A DNA stretch of 64,000 nt from Dryocosmus kuriphilus. Lineage: Eukaryota > Arthropoda > Insecta > Hymenoptera > Cynipidae. Below, piece after piece: positions 33,060-44,519 of the stretch. The notes under the pieces were generated by a model. That model was not told the origin of the DNA. It saw only the letters and a program-made list of their open reading frames with translations, and did not search any database. The stretch spans positions 99,226,442 to 99,290,441 of the forward strand of contig CM076197.1 in assembly GCA_038277395.1 (NCBI GenBank), given 5' to 3'. Each line of letters starts with the position of its first letter. Within the stretch, counting starts at the first letter, position 1. The translations under genes were made by a program, and so were the position numbers.

Positions 33060-33229
33060 TGATGTGTTTTTGTATCTGGAATTTGAACAGTAACATATAT
33101 TGGCTCTTTTACCTGAGTAGCCTGGGGTTCATAATATATTCGAAGATGAGACGTTTTAATTTTTATAATTTCATCTTTTCGGCATGCGCCAAGCATTCCG
33201 GAGATCATAGCAACATGGAAAAATAAAAT
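33040..33229 (-). pseudogene. Tyrosine recombinase (phage-integrase-fold) fragment
   Basis: Reading down from 33229, about 60 residues include FHVAMISGMLGACRKDEI, IKIKTSHLR and VTVQIPDTKTHQDT. This matches the segment of tyrosine recombinases around the first catalytic Arg (here in GACRKDE) followed by the strand with a xxIPxTKT signature, seen in insect Crypton- or DIRS-like recombinases and in host genes derived from them. The downstream HxxR and Tyr parts are absent, and the frame ends in the palindromes. No element ends are seen, so this is an isolated fragment. The identification rests on a short motif. Confidence 0.45.
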
Positions 33230-33378
33230 AGAGATTTAAAATATTTATTATTATTATATTAATATACAAGTTGATGAAAAATAAGAGAATTCTTTATAAA
33301 TCTAAATTAGCTGAAAATTAATAATTTAAGAGCAAAAAATTATTCACTGATTCAATTAGTATGTAATTAATTATTAGT
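33230..33378. other. AT-rich spacer
   Basis: TTATTATTA tracts only. Confidence 0.5.
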
Positions 33379-33589
33379 CTTCTTCTTCTTCTTCTTCTTT
33401 ATTGATAATGTTTCCCCTGAGGGTTTACATGGCTTCCGTTTTTTCTTTATTCCACCCTTACATTTTTTTAAATACTTAAATTACTATTTACATTTAATAC
33501 CACTACATAGACTTTCCTTATTTCTCTAATTTATTACTAATTTATTCTATCGCAACTAAAAACTAATTATCGGGTTATTGGTCGTGTTA

Positions 33590-33668
33590 GCGGACGAGGC
33601 ATGAGAGCGAACGAGGCATGTGATCGAACAAGGCATGTGTGCAAACGAGTCATGTGGGCGAGCGCCAC
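33590..33668. repeat. 20-bp minisatellite, about 4 units
   Basis: Units of the form GCGAACGAGGCATGTG(T/A) repeat from 33590 to 33668 with single-base changes. It lies in the LINE 3' UTR. Confidence 0.75.
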
Positions 33669-33936
33669 TAAATCTACCAAAATTATCGAAATTATCGCAT
33701 TATCAAAATAATAATATCGCACGCAAAAATCGCAAAGGTAATTTGCATTACTTATACAATTACTAGCATTTCTATATTCTTAACGCTTCTATGCGCTTTC
33801 CATTTCCGTTTTTTCACTTTCATTCTATTTAATGTTTCTGACTATTTCACTCCACTATTTCACTCCTCTCAAACTAATTCTTTTACTTTTTTACTCCACT
33901 CACACTTACTCTTTAACTCTTTTACTCTACTCACAC

Positions 33937-36250
33937 TTACTCTTCCACTCCACTCATACTCATCTCTCTAGCACCCTCTAAACTCTTCATCCATTCTTCC
34001 CCCAAACATTCTTCCACTAATATATTTTCCACATTCTCTTGCCAGCTTCCTTTCTCTTCCATCCTTCTTTTGCATCCATCCCAAACATGCTCCCACGTTT
34101 CCTCTTCCCACTGACATATTCTGCACTTTCTATTCTCCTCTTCTTCCCAATATCTCCCTTCCCTTACCTCGTTTCCCAACCTAAATCTAGCTATTCTCGT
34201 CCATCTCCTCTCTCCCCATCCCTTTTCCAAATACTTTGGTAGTCCTTCCTTCTTTATCACCTTATACCGCTTATTGTATTTTGATTCCTCAATCGACGCC
34301 CATCTTTCATTCAGTCGTTTTTGCCTGTCTCTTTTATCCAATTCCTCAAACTTTATTTCCTGTCCATCTCCAATATCTCTATCTTCTAAGAATCCTTTCC
34401 TTTCCACTTTCCATCTCTTTAATTCTATCGCCCTTCTCCTTCTTTCATCTATCTCCCTTAAGCATTCCCTCGCTAACTCTCCTCCCCTTCCCTCTTTTAA
34501 CTTCACTTCAAACTTCAACGCTCTCGTTCCCGCTCTAGTACTCAATTTATCCCTTTGTGCTTTTTCTCTCACCATATACCCTGGTATCCTCCAGTCTACT
34601 CCCAACGTCCATTTTATATACCTTTCTTTCCTCTCAATATCTTCTCTTTCCTTCCAACCCCATATCTCTGCTCCGTAGCTTAACACTGGCCACACCAGCG
34701 TATCAAACAACCATATTTTCCTTCTCTAGTCTTTTTTAAACCTTCTTTTTCCGATTCCCCAAATCTGCTTCATTACTCCTGCTGCTTTTTTTATCCTTTC
34801 TCTTATGTGCGCTTTGTGATCCCCATTGACTTGTAGAATATAACCCAAGTATTTAAACTCTTTTACTTCCTCTATCTTTACTCCTTTCCGTCTTGCCGTC
34901 CACTCTTTTTTTCTGCCCGCTCCTTTTCTAAACCTCATTATCTTCGTCTTTTCCACATTTATTACCAACTTTTTCCCGTCTAAATATTTCTCCAATCCTG
35001 TAATTAGGCCCGCCATAACCTCCTCATTTTCCGCCATAATTACTATGTCATCTGCGTACGCCAGAGTATAAATTTTGTCACCTCCTCTCTTAACTTCTCC
35101 TCAGCCTTTTCTCTTCATTTCCTCTTCCAAGTCTGCTATCAAGATGTTAAATAAGAACGGGCTCAAAGGACAACCCTGTCTAACTCCTCTCGCTAACCAG
35201 AAACTTTCCCCTACTCGATCCGCTACCCTTACGTTGCTTTTTGTCTCCCTAGAAATTTCCGATACTCTCCTTAGCAAACCCTCTCTTATGCCTTTTTTTA
35301 CCATAATTTTTTCTATCTCCTCTCTGTCCAAGGAATCAAAGGCCGCTTTTAAGTCTACAAACATTGCTATCATTCTCTCTTTCTTTCCTTCTATTCTTCT
35401 ATTTACCAGATAATTTAAAACATATATGTTATCCATCACTCCCATTCCTTTCCTAAACCCTGTTTGATTTGGTGGTACTATCTTTTTTTCCTCAACTTCT
35501 TTCCTCAACCTATCTGCTAGAATAGTTACATATATCTTATACAAAGTTGGCATCAGCGTTATTCCCCTATAGTCTTTCACCTCTTCACCATTACTCTTTT
35601 TCACTATCGGCATCACTACCCCCTCCCTCCATACTTCTGGCCAACCCTATCTTTTCGATACTCTATTGCACATTATCCACGCCCACTCCTTAAGTTCTTT
35701 TCTCCCATATTTCCATACTTCATTTGAAATGTCATCTATTCCAGGCGCCTTAGCATCTTTCATCAATTTTATCACCTTGCTAATTTCTTCTCTTGCAATA
35801 CTCTGTTCTTCGTCTCTTTCCCTTCCCTCTTTTTTTCCTTTCCTTATTTTCATCTCTACCCCTCCTAGCAAATCCATGAAATACTTCCTCCATTCTAACA
35901 TGTCAATATTCTCCTTTACTTTTTTCCTTCTTCTCTCCCTATTTACTATCTTCCAAACCTCCTCCTCCATCCTAGCCCTCTCTGCCTCTTCTACGAATCT
36001 TTTATTTTCCTCCATTTTCTTAATTCGTTCTCACCTCTCTCTTTTTCTCTTTACATTCATGATCCCATCCGTTTTTTCCCCCTTCAACCCTAACATTGTG
36101 ATTACCTGTTCCCTCTAATATACTTTTAATTTCCCTTATCATTATTTCCATTTCTTCATTTACACTTCCCTCATCCATTTTGGTATTTTTTACCTTTTCC
36201 ATAAATTGTTCTTTTCCTTCCATTGACCAATCACCTCTGCTCGTTCTTTT
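33937..36250 (-). pseudogene. LINE ORF2: linker, reverse transcriptase and C-terminal domain
   Basis: Order from the 5' side: linker (GDWSMEGKEQF, WDHECKEKKREV, ends 36020); a frame slip near 36010-36025; RT start APGIDDISNEVWKYG; PIVKKSNGE and DYRGITLMP; NQTGFRKG; motif A FVDLKAAFDS; motif B GVRQGCPLSPFLFN; motif C AYADDIVI near 35045-35060; thumb with KTKIMRFR and FKYLGYIL; then LSYGAEIWGWKE and the CRICQWEEETWEHVWDGC zinc knuckle near 34076-34125. From 36015 to 33937 all parts lie in one frame, interrupted only by three stops near 35647, 35101 and 34726, at least two of which look like single-base changes of Trp codons. The catalytic Asps are intact, so decay is fairly recent. Confidence 0.9.
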
Positions 36251-36252
36251 CT

Positions 36253-36497
36253 CTTTTACTTCCTTTTTATCACACACCTCTATATGTACACAGACGGAAA
36301 ATGTTCTTTCTCTCATTCTACCATGTAATGGTGCCATAAATTTATCTCACTCTAACAGACTTTCCGCATGCGCCAATGGAAAATGGAAGAAAATTTGCTA
36401 GAATGAGATAAATGTATGGCATCGTTGATCGTTGTGTGGCAGAGTGAGAGAAGGAGAATTTTCTGTCTGCATACATGCAGAGGTATAAAAGAGCCTT
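36253..36497. repeat. MITE-like inverted repeat, about 245 bp
   Basis: Arms of about 95 bp: the left has ACCTCTATATGTA, CAGACGGAAAAT, TTTATCTCACTCTA; the right (complement) has ACCTCTGCATGTATGCAGACAG and TTTATCTCATTCTA. The spacer is short (about 36355-36395). The left arm abuts the truncated 5' end of the LINE, so either the LINE inserted into it or the two are independent neighbours. Confidence 0.75.
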
Positions 36498-37125
36498 AAG
36501 AATCATTTAAAATTTGAAAAATAATTAAATTTAACAAATTTAGATTCAGAGAGAAACGGAAAAAGATTTGCGATTCTCACCATCGCAGCTAAACTCGTAT
36601 AATCTGCCTTGTCCAAATATCGTCCAACGTCATTTGAGGTTAGGGTTTTCGATTTCCTAGCTCTATATCCAACCACGAAGTATTCCAACACACAACAATG
36701 TGTATCCAATATATGCTGCCTTCAAAAATGATTTCAGCTAATGGTAATCTCCCTCATCCACATTCTCTTTAATTTTCAACATTGTTAGCGCCTTTGAATA
36801 CTCAGTACTCTCTCCATAACGTTGACGATTTCCATTTTTTTAACAGACCCAAAAAATATGCCAATAGGACTCTTTGAGAGGATGACATATGACAGTGTTT
36901 TTACCAAGTTAGGAAACGATAGTAACTGATCTCATAGGCTTGTCGTGATTTATCGGGTAATAAATTGTTCACAGTTTTTTCGCTTTCCCCACACAATTCT
37001 GGTATGGTGTGAGAGAAATTGAATTATCGTCATTGCTGTCTACTTCTGCACTCATTTTTCTGTAACTTTTAACTTCCAAATGCAAATAAACATTTGCGAT
37101 TGTTTACTACTATAAGCCGATGGAC
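36498..37125. other. Unassigned intergenic DNA
   Basis: Nothing recognised; the minus frame at 36503-36709 is not supported. Confidence 0.5.
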
Positions 37126-40100
37126 ACTGGGTACTGACAGTACTGAGGCTATGGAAACGTGTCCTAAGTACGAAATATATAAATTTTTTTATGGTATCGC
37201 TTGGTGGTCGTATGATGGTGATTGTCAGCAGAGATGTTGTCAGTCAGGTTTCGACGAATGTTGGTCAAAAATGAAAAAGTTATAGATATTTCAATTTTGG
37301 GTCGCTGACTTCATGTTTGCGCCCCGAATTTAATATTTTTCAAAAATGTTTGCGGGAATCATTTGGTGGTCGTTGGGTGGCGTTTGGTAGACCAATTTTG
37401 ATGTTTGGTTGTCCAAATTGAAAAAGATATGTAATTTTTAAAAAAAACTGCATCCCAAATTTGACTCTTTCGATTTTTTTTTTGCACCCATCGTTTCAAA
37501 ATCGTTTAATCTATAGTCCACTTTTGACGTTTGGTAATTAAAACAAACGAAGGTATGAAAGTATGAATGGTTACAAAAATGACCCCTAACCTCGAAATTG
37601 CGCGGACTAGCACGACTGGTGGCTGGTGAGTGGTGGCGGACTTTATTCTTTCTCGTAAATTTGTATATTTACATTCTTTAGTGAGCGTTTGATGGTGGTT
37701 TGTACTTTATTACCAACACTTGTTATTAAATATGATGACGTAAAAAATATATTTAATGACAAAGAACAATTATTAATAAATAAACAAAATAACGAGAAAT
37801 TTAAAGTCCACCACTCTCCGACAGAGTGCACCACTGCTGTCTCTACACAGTTTACGTTATCTGTTATGGGATAATAATGTAAATAACTAAAATAAAGCCT
37901 TTTTCCATTGTAAAATGAATGTTGCATCTATTAAAATAGATTCATCGACTTTCAATAATAATTTTATTTAAAAAATCTGAGGAAATAGTGATAGCGATAG
38001 AGAGAATAGTTTAAAATACGTACAGTTTTCCACATAGTGTGAAAGTATTTTAAAAATTAAATTATTCATAATTAATAATAATGTAATTACCTGAAAGAAT
38101 AATTCACCTCGAAATATAGTTTCAAAATTAATTTACACAAGTAAAAAATAATTAATGGTTAGTAATATTAAGTAATATATTGTACTTTGACAAATAGATG
38201 TAATTGCGAATTATCAATAAATTTATTTTAAAATTAGCAGCATTGTTTTTAGATAGTAAAATCGCATTCGAGAATCACATTGATCAAATCAGTCACACTT
38301 TGAAAGTCATATTCGTTGTCATCAAATCAATCCTCCTATAACAGAAAAGCCGAATAGGATAAATATAATGTATTTATGTTTATTGTGTGCGTATTTGAAG
38401 AGTGTCAGTATGATATTTAGATCACAAACGAAATGGGATTTTTTTAAAAGAAAGATAAAACATTATGTAAAATCGAAATCACTATTTAAAGATAAAACAA
38501 ATATTCACTCCCAAACCGAAGCGTTGTTGAATTGAGGTCAAAAAAGTTTTATCAAAAAAAGTTATCCAGGTTACAGGAAACTGATATGGAGGTAGGCAAT
38601 CTTGAAGTGACAGTAATCTAAAATCGGACTAAGCTTGACTACAGATTGCGATAAAATATTCAATTTTCAGTTAAAACATAAAATAAAATCATGCTTCCGA
38701 GATAATGTACGCTTAGAAATTAAATCTAAAATGAAACATTTTTAAATTGAAAGATTTTTGAATTATACATCGTGAACTGAATGATATCAGAATGAAAAAA
38801 GATAACAAATCAGCTAATTATTTTAAAAAACTGCTGAAATCCAACTTTAGCAAAAAAATTTTCCTAAAAATTGGTCAAATTCTCTGTCAAAAAATAAATT
38901 CACTGCCATTTCCCGGTTTCTCTAGGTCTCGTAAAATTGCCGGTCCAGCGGCTACCCTGAAATTGATAATAATTTAAAGAAATATGCATGCTAAAGTTTG
39001 AAAAAAATGATTGCTTCGTTAAGATTGTAACTAAATTGTAACCAAAATTTTTAATACAGCTGAAAAAATTATTGAATAAAAATTATAGTTTGAAAAAATC
39101 CTTTTACCACAATATTTATTTGATTTCTAAATAATAAAAATATCTAGTTCTCCATAGCAACCCTTTAATAATTAATCAATATTTTTGTTCATATTAAGCC
39201 AGGTTTTCTTTGCCAATAATTTGGGGAAAATTAACTCGTAGTGCAAATAAAATTTGAAGCGAGCAACCTAGTCGATATGAGTTTCAATGATTGTGAATCA
39301 ATGTTTTGACGGTTTTGACTTTTCTTTGAGGTTAGAATAGAATATAATTCCATTTGCCTGTAAAAAGGAATTTAATTTAAATAATTTTTTGCTTTCGTTT
39401 TGTAATAAATTTCTTCTCCATGATATAGCCTATGAATATTTATTTTACACTGTAAATTTCATTCATGTTTTTTAAATGTAAAAAGGTACAATACAAAAAG
39501 TATAAAAAATGCACCTCACAGAGCATTCCCGGTTTTAAAACGTAATCTTTCCTCGGGATCGCCTTTTCCCATTCCAATAATCTATGTGCTTCAGATGGAA
39601 CAGTAAAATAATGACACTTTTCTTGATTAGGGACATTCTACCCCGAATCACAATTCGGTACGATACACCTATGTCGAATCATTTTGAGTTCGCAAAAACT
39701 TCGACTAAATAATTATAATTAATTTTGCACACGTGACATCATTTAATCATTGTCAAAATAAAAGATTTGTAATAATAAATATTAAACTTGTATAAAAGCA
39801 CATAAGGCACAATGTTAAACTATGTAGAGACAGCAGTGGCACACCCTTTCGGAGTTTTTTGGTACTACCACTTGGAAGTATATATTTACGGACATCTTTT
39901 CATGAGTTGGATAGGGCTGTTCTTGTAACCTTTCATACTTTCATATCTCCACTCATTTTAATCACCAAACGTCAAAAGTGGACTACCAAACACCACCAAA
40001 CGATTTCGAATCGATGGGTACAAAAAGTATGCGAGAAAGTCAAATTTGAGACGCAGTTTTTTGAGGTGAAACTTCTTATGGGTCACAAAACTGGGAGTGA

Positions 40101-40154
40101 ATCCATAGACGTAACGTCATCACATTCCAATGTTCAAACGAAAACATATAATGT

Positions 40155-40200
<46 letters not shown>
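40155..40200. repeat. CT dinucleotide microsatellite
   Basis: An uninterrupted run of CT repeats of about 45 bp inside the right arm of the foldback element. Confidence 0.95.
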
Positions 40201-40203
<3 letters not shown>

Positions 40204-40427
40204 TGTGGCACGTGTCTGCTACATGAGGCAAACGGCGTCAATACGTGAGCGCCGGATTGAATATTATTTCCATTAAATAATTATTTTCTATTTAAACTTA
40301 TATGTCAAAGTAAATACGCATGAAAAAAATTAAATTGAGAGAAAAAGATAAAAATGTCATAAGAGTGATTTACAAATGCATGTGTACAATTTTAACACAT
40401 TTACTTTGGGGAGAAAAAAAAACTAGA

Positions 40428-40561
40428 CTGTGTCGGGGGACACAGGACAGGAATTAAACTTCATTATACATTTTTAAAATACAGTCGCACAATTCTACAA
40501 ACAAGTGTATGTTAAAATTGTACAATGAAGTTTCACTTCTGTCCTGTGTCCCCCGACACAG
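40428..40561. repeat. 134-bp hairpin MITE with double palindrome ends
   Basis: CTGTGTCGGGGGACACAGGA at the left and its complement at the right (TCCTGTGTCCCCCGACACAG) are perfect, and the inversion continues inward through AAACTTCATT(A/G)TACA. The terminal word TGTGTC...GACACA is itself palindromic, so the ends could fold on their own as well as with each other. It is inserted in the right arm of the foldback element and is absent from the left arm. Confidence 0.88.
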
Positions 40562-40790
40562 GTTGGTTTTTGTTTTTTAATTACATATCTTTTTCAATTT
40601 TGACCACCAAACATCAAAAGTAGACTATCAAACACCAAGAAACGACCAAAAATTGATATATCGATAACTTTTTCATTTTTGACTACCAAACGTCGAAACT
40701 TGACTACCGCAGTCACCACCATACGACCACCAAACGGTACCATAAAAAATTTGTATATTTCGTGCTTGTGATGCTGACTTCACTGGGGTG

Positions 40791-41389
40791 CTCTCGCCAG
40801 GGTTGAGAAGTGACATGTCACTCGAGGTTTTCCACGTAAATTACATAAATTACGTAATTTATGTAGAAAGCTGTAGAAACCCGGTAAATTGCATGGCCAA
40901 CGTTAAAGGTCTGCTAGAAAGTGATTTTACAAACGAAAGATGACGTCACTGGTTTGCTCAGTTGCTAAAGTGAGGTTATGTTTCCAGTAATTTACATCGT
41001 GTAGGTAAATCACTGTAGAAAACTACGTAAATTACCTTGAGTAAAATATTTATCCAAACCTGGCTCTCGCATCACATGACGTCACTCACTTGAGAGAGAG
41101 AGAGAGTGAAAGAAATGCTGCTGACTTATGGGAACACATTTAAAACAGTCTTTATTCAATAGTAAGGTGATGATGCACAGGACATATAATAATACATATA
41201 ATAAATGCCTAAAATAAGATTTTTGTGTTTTATGTGAGGCTCTCCCATTTCTCAATGAGAAATTTAATCCTATATGTTATTTGTTGGTTTGGTTTAAGAA
41301 CATGAGCTATAGTTTTTCTCGCTAGAGTGTCACGATATATGTATTTAAGGTAAAAAATTGTTGTAAAAACCTATAACTTATAAGATCCC
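40791..41389. other. Unassigned DNA with ACGTAAATTAC palindromic words
   Basis: Words such as ACATAAATTACGTAATTTATG (a palindrome-like stretch near 40836-40863) and ACGTAAATTACC (41025) recur. A GA tract lies at 41092-41107. Two TGACGTCA(C)T words at 40943 and 41078 fit the CRE consensus, but without a promoter context I do not call them. Confidence 0.4.
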
Positions 41390-43005
41390 TTACTGCAACT
41401 TAATACTATGCCTTAAAATTAGATAACTGTCCCTAAAAAGACTTTAAACGGCAGTTTGGATGGGCAGTTCGAAATGCGCAAGAAAGCTGCTCGGAGAAAA
41501 ATGGATGGACAGCCTGAACATCTAGAGTGTCAGACTGATCATATTTGGGTTTTAACTATGGGACAGCCCCCTAGATGGTGTGGCGTACCATCCGCGGAGT
41601 GTCAAAATTTGATGGTTAGGTTTACTATCCCAGAATGTTAAGCTTGCGATTCTGGAGGGTAAAAATTTGAAGGTTAGGTTCACTATCTCAGAGTGTCAAC
41701 TTGAAAATCCAAGAATATTCAAGTCGAATATAGAAAATGGTTAAAGTTATTATGTTCATATACTCAAAATGATTATCTCTGTTAGTCAAATTAACTATAG
41801 CTGTTAATCAAAACGACTATATTTTATAATTGAACCGACTATCTCGAGTAGTCAAATCTTTTTTTTAATTATTAAAAAATTAATTTGACCACATACCAGA
41901 AACATCACGTGAGGTGGGTATATTTCCAGTTACATATATCCTATGTTATTAAAAACCTATGCCAGTTTTTTTAATAAAACATAATATGTAACTGGAAATA
42001 CCGACATTACGTGATGTTTCTGGTATGTTGCTAAATTAATTAAGATTTAAAAATATGGAAAATATTAATTAATGGATAAAATAAGTGTGCATAATATGTA
42101 TGTTTTATTTTTATACACAACTAATAGCAAACATTTACCCGGCGTTCCCCGGGCAGTAGCAGAGGCTAGCATATCTTTTCAATAAAGTTACACAAAATTA
42201 AATGAAACGACAAAAATTTCATACATTTAACTTAAATAAATATGTTATACGTAATTTAGTTCTTCTTGCGCTCGTTCATTTGAAAACAATGAATATTATA
42301 TGTATATTATTAGATAAAAATTTTATTCACAATAGAATTAAATCACTCCTACGAAATAACAAATTTTTACAAAAGTTTCAGGGAATTTTTCATTCCTCTC
42401 GCATGTTCAAAATACAAAAAAAGCAGCCAAATTTTTCTCATTTTTTAAAAATATTTCAACCTTAAAAAAAAGTCAATTGGAAGTCACAAACAGTTTAATT
42501 CAACAACAAAATTTTACCTAAGAATATTTCGATGATCTGTTGGCTGCATTGCCAACTCTTCATGAGCTCTATACGTAACTATATTCTGACGATGCCATTC
42601 CTGTAAAAAAAAGCGTTGAAGGACAATGAATCAAATTATGGATTAAATAATTTTTTTAATAATTGTAAGCGATGAGTAAAACAACCACAATAATACAACT
42701 TTAAAAATTGTATTATTCTAACCCTAACCTCAAAACTGCCAGTCTCGAGAGGTCTCGAGAGCCTAACTAGAGTTTCGACTTGATAATCCCTGACAGTAAG
42801 GCCGATTCTCTGCGGATTCTTAAGCTGAACATAAAATGAGAGTCTCTTTGACTATGAAGAAAAAAGTTATGGATTGTACATGATACTGTCTGGAAGGTCA
42901 AACTGACCATTTAAATTTTGACACTCAAAGTTTTATCTATTTTTCTCCGTGTGCCCTATAAAGTCTTTTCAGGGCAGTTTTAAAATTAGTCATATAAAGT
43001 ACCAC
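41390..43005. repeat. Weak inverted-repeat pair around 1.6 kb
   Basis: About 41415-41540 and 42890-43000 are diverged inverted copies: AAAATTAG, AAAAGACTTTA, CGGAGAAAAAT(G/A)GAT and GAGTGTCA occur in the same order on opposite strands. A duplicated 60-bp unit GAGTGTCAAAATTTGA...GGTTAGGTTTACTATC sits at 41598-41697. No coding region is recognised between. Possibly a MITE pair or an old foldback. Confidence 0.4.
41874..42041. repeat. Hairpin MITE, about 168 bp
   Basis: ACATACCAGAAACATCACGT at 41891-41910 is exactly inverted at 42009-42028, and the pairing continues with (T)ATTTCCAGTTACAT against ATGTAACTGGAAATA and outward with TTAATTT. It lies inside the weak inverted pair. Confidence 0.88.
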
Positions 43006-43795
43006 TTTAGAGAAAGAAGAAATGTTATGTGTGACTTTTTCATACGAATGCCGGAAAAAAATATTTTTTCCTCACATCGGAAAAAAAACCTGTCGCCTAA
43101 TTTTCTCTAAGAGCTACGACTTGAGAGTTATTTAGCCTGCTTGACAAGAATATAGATTCGATCATCTTTAAATTTGATTTCTTCAAACTAAAAATAATCT
43201 TCCAAGAATATACTATTTTTTATAATTATCATTTTCTTCTGCAAATTCTTAGCATGCCTTGAAAAATTCGCTTCGAGTATATCCTCTTGAAGTCTCGTGA
43301 TCGAACAAAGAGCCTTAAGTCTGATAAAAAAATTTGCAAGTCGCCCTGGAATGGTAGAATCATTTTGCAAAGATGATCGGCTGGTAGATGATCGGCTTCT
43401 GATTGCATTGAAGCCCGGTGCTGATTGGTGCATTCATAAATATCCATTAACGGACAATGTCGGTAATGATCAGGTCTACGGGTTACGCCCCAGCGGCCGA
43501 GGAAACTTATGCTTACAGTAGCTTCAAAATCAGAAACAAGACTGGATCCGATCCAACTGTTCAATTATCATATAATTCTTTATTTCTTGCTTCCTTTCCA
43601 CCTTCCTGTCGTTTTGCCCTCACTGGAATTCCTCCTTGATGAATGCATTCCATTTCAAGCCACAATATCCAAATGACCTTTGATCGATGATCGAATCCGA
43701 AAACTCGAACCGCCAAGATCGAAAATGATTTTGTGATTGTTCATACACAGGATCAGTATAATTTATGTGACTTTTCGAATCTATATCATAATTTT
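43006..43795. other. Unassigned; a 270-bp segment with higher GC
   Basis: Around 43290-43640 the GC content rises and both strands are open (111 codons minus at 43229-43564; 74 codons plus at 43297-43521). Neither product is recognised. Confidence 0.35.
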
Positions 43796-44519
43796 CGGGT
43801 TTTGCAGTCTAGAATCAAACGGTGCACGATTTTTAAAAAATTTAAATTGGGATTTGAGTAGAGTTTTACAATATAGGATTAAACTGTGTTGAGTTTAAAT
43901 TTAAAATATTTAATTTTTTCAATAAATATGATTGTAGAATCAAATAGTGTACAGTTTGCGGTGTAGAGTTTTCAGATGTAGAGTTTAATTTTGTAGAATT
44001 TATACCGACCCTGCATTTAAATATTACCTGTCAAATTACATTATCTACAAACTGCAATGATTCAAATGTTTAATCTGGAAACTATATAATTCACTGAAAT
44101 CTAAATTTAAATTTAAATTTACAATTCAAGGTTCCAAATTCAAAAAGCTTCCAATTTGAAAATATAATTATGAATAGTTATAATCCTTTAGATTTAGAAG
44201 CCTTTAATACTTAAATTTCTTATAAAATTAAATGTAATATATATTTTTATCCTTTGCATTTACAATATACCTATGTTTATTATCAATAACGCAGTTCTCA
44301 TAACAGATTGGTAAAGATGCAATAAGCTGCACACAAGATAAAACGGAGAAGACCTAGAATCCTAGATGATGTGAAGTAATCTTCGAAAATAGATTTAACA
44401 AATCTCAAAAAATCTAGCTATTTGTACCGAAATTTTGTAACGAATTAGCCCCTTTCCAACTCTATTCGTACCGAAAAAATGCAAATATATAAAATATCAC
44501 AAAACACCTCAAAGATGTA

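Larger units (their letters stand above)
33379..36262 (-). mobile_element. I/R1/Jockey-type LINE, 5'-truncated
   Basis: It reads on the minus strand. The 3' end is AATAAAGAAGAAGAAGAAG at 33379-33405, a GAA microsatellite tail; the 3' UTR (about 33400-33935) contains a 20-bp minisatellite. Then comes ORF2 from its C-terminus back to the endonuclease-RT linker. Homology stops near 36262, where an unrelated inverted repeat begins. Endonuclease and ORF1 are missing, which is the usual 5' truncation. It is related to the deleted LINE at 14726-16930 by its C-terminal zinc knuckle and 3' UTR words. Confidence 0.88.
37126..40790. mobile_element. Large foldback element with tandem TTTGGTGGTC units in the arms
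   Basis: The left arm (about 37150-37870) and right arm (about 39815-40780) are inverted, diverged copies. Outer landmarks are ACGAAATATA(T/C)A, TTTTATGGTA(T/C)CG, TTGGTGGTCGTATG; inner landmarks are CCACTGCTGTCTCTACA(C/T)AG at 37830 and its complement at 39827. Each arm contains repeated units with GT(T/C)TGGT(A/G)GTC(A/C)A and AATTGAAAAAG. The right arm is interrupted by a CT microsatellite (40155-40200) and a hairpin MITE (40428-40561). The 1.9-kb loop (37875-39810) shows no coding region. Outer ends and target duplication are not clear. Confidence 0.78.

Noticed and set aside
34039..36118. Plus-strand frames rich in Ser, Phe and Leu opposite the LINE
   Set aside because: Shadows of the minus-strand RT gene, which carries motifs A, B and C.
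39859..40248. 129-codon plus-strand frame with a long Ser-Leu run
   Set aside because: The run is a CT microsatellite, and the rest lies in the arm of a foldback element whose inverted partner is not open.
40943..41090. CRE-like TGACGTCA words as a promoter
   Set aside because: Only two isolated words near a foldback end, without other promoter signals or an open frame.
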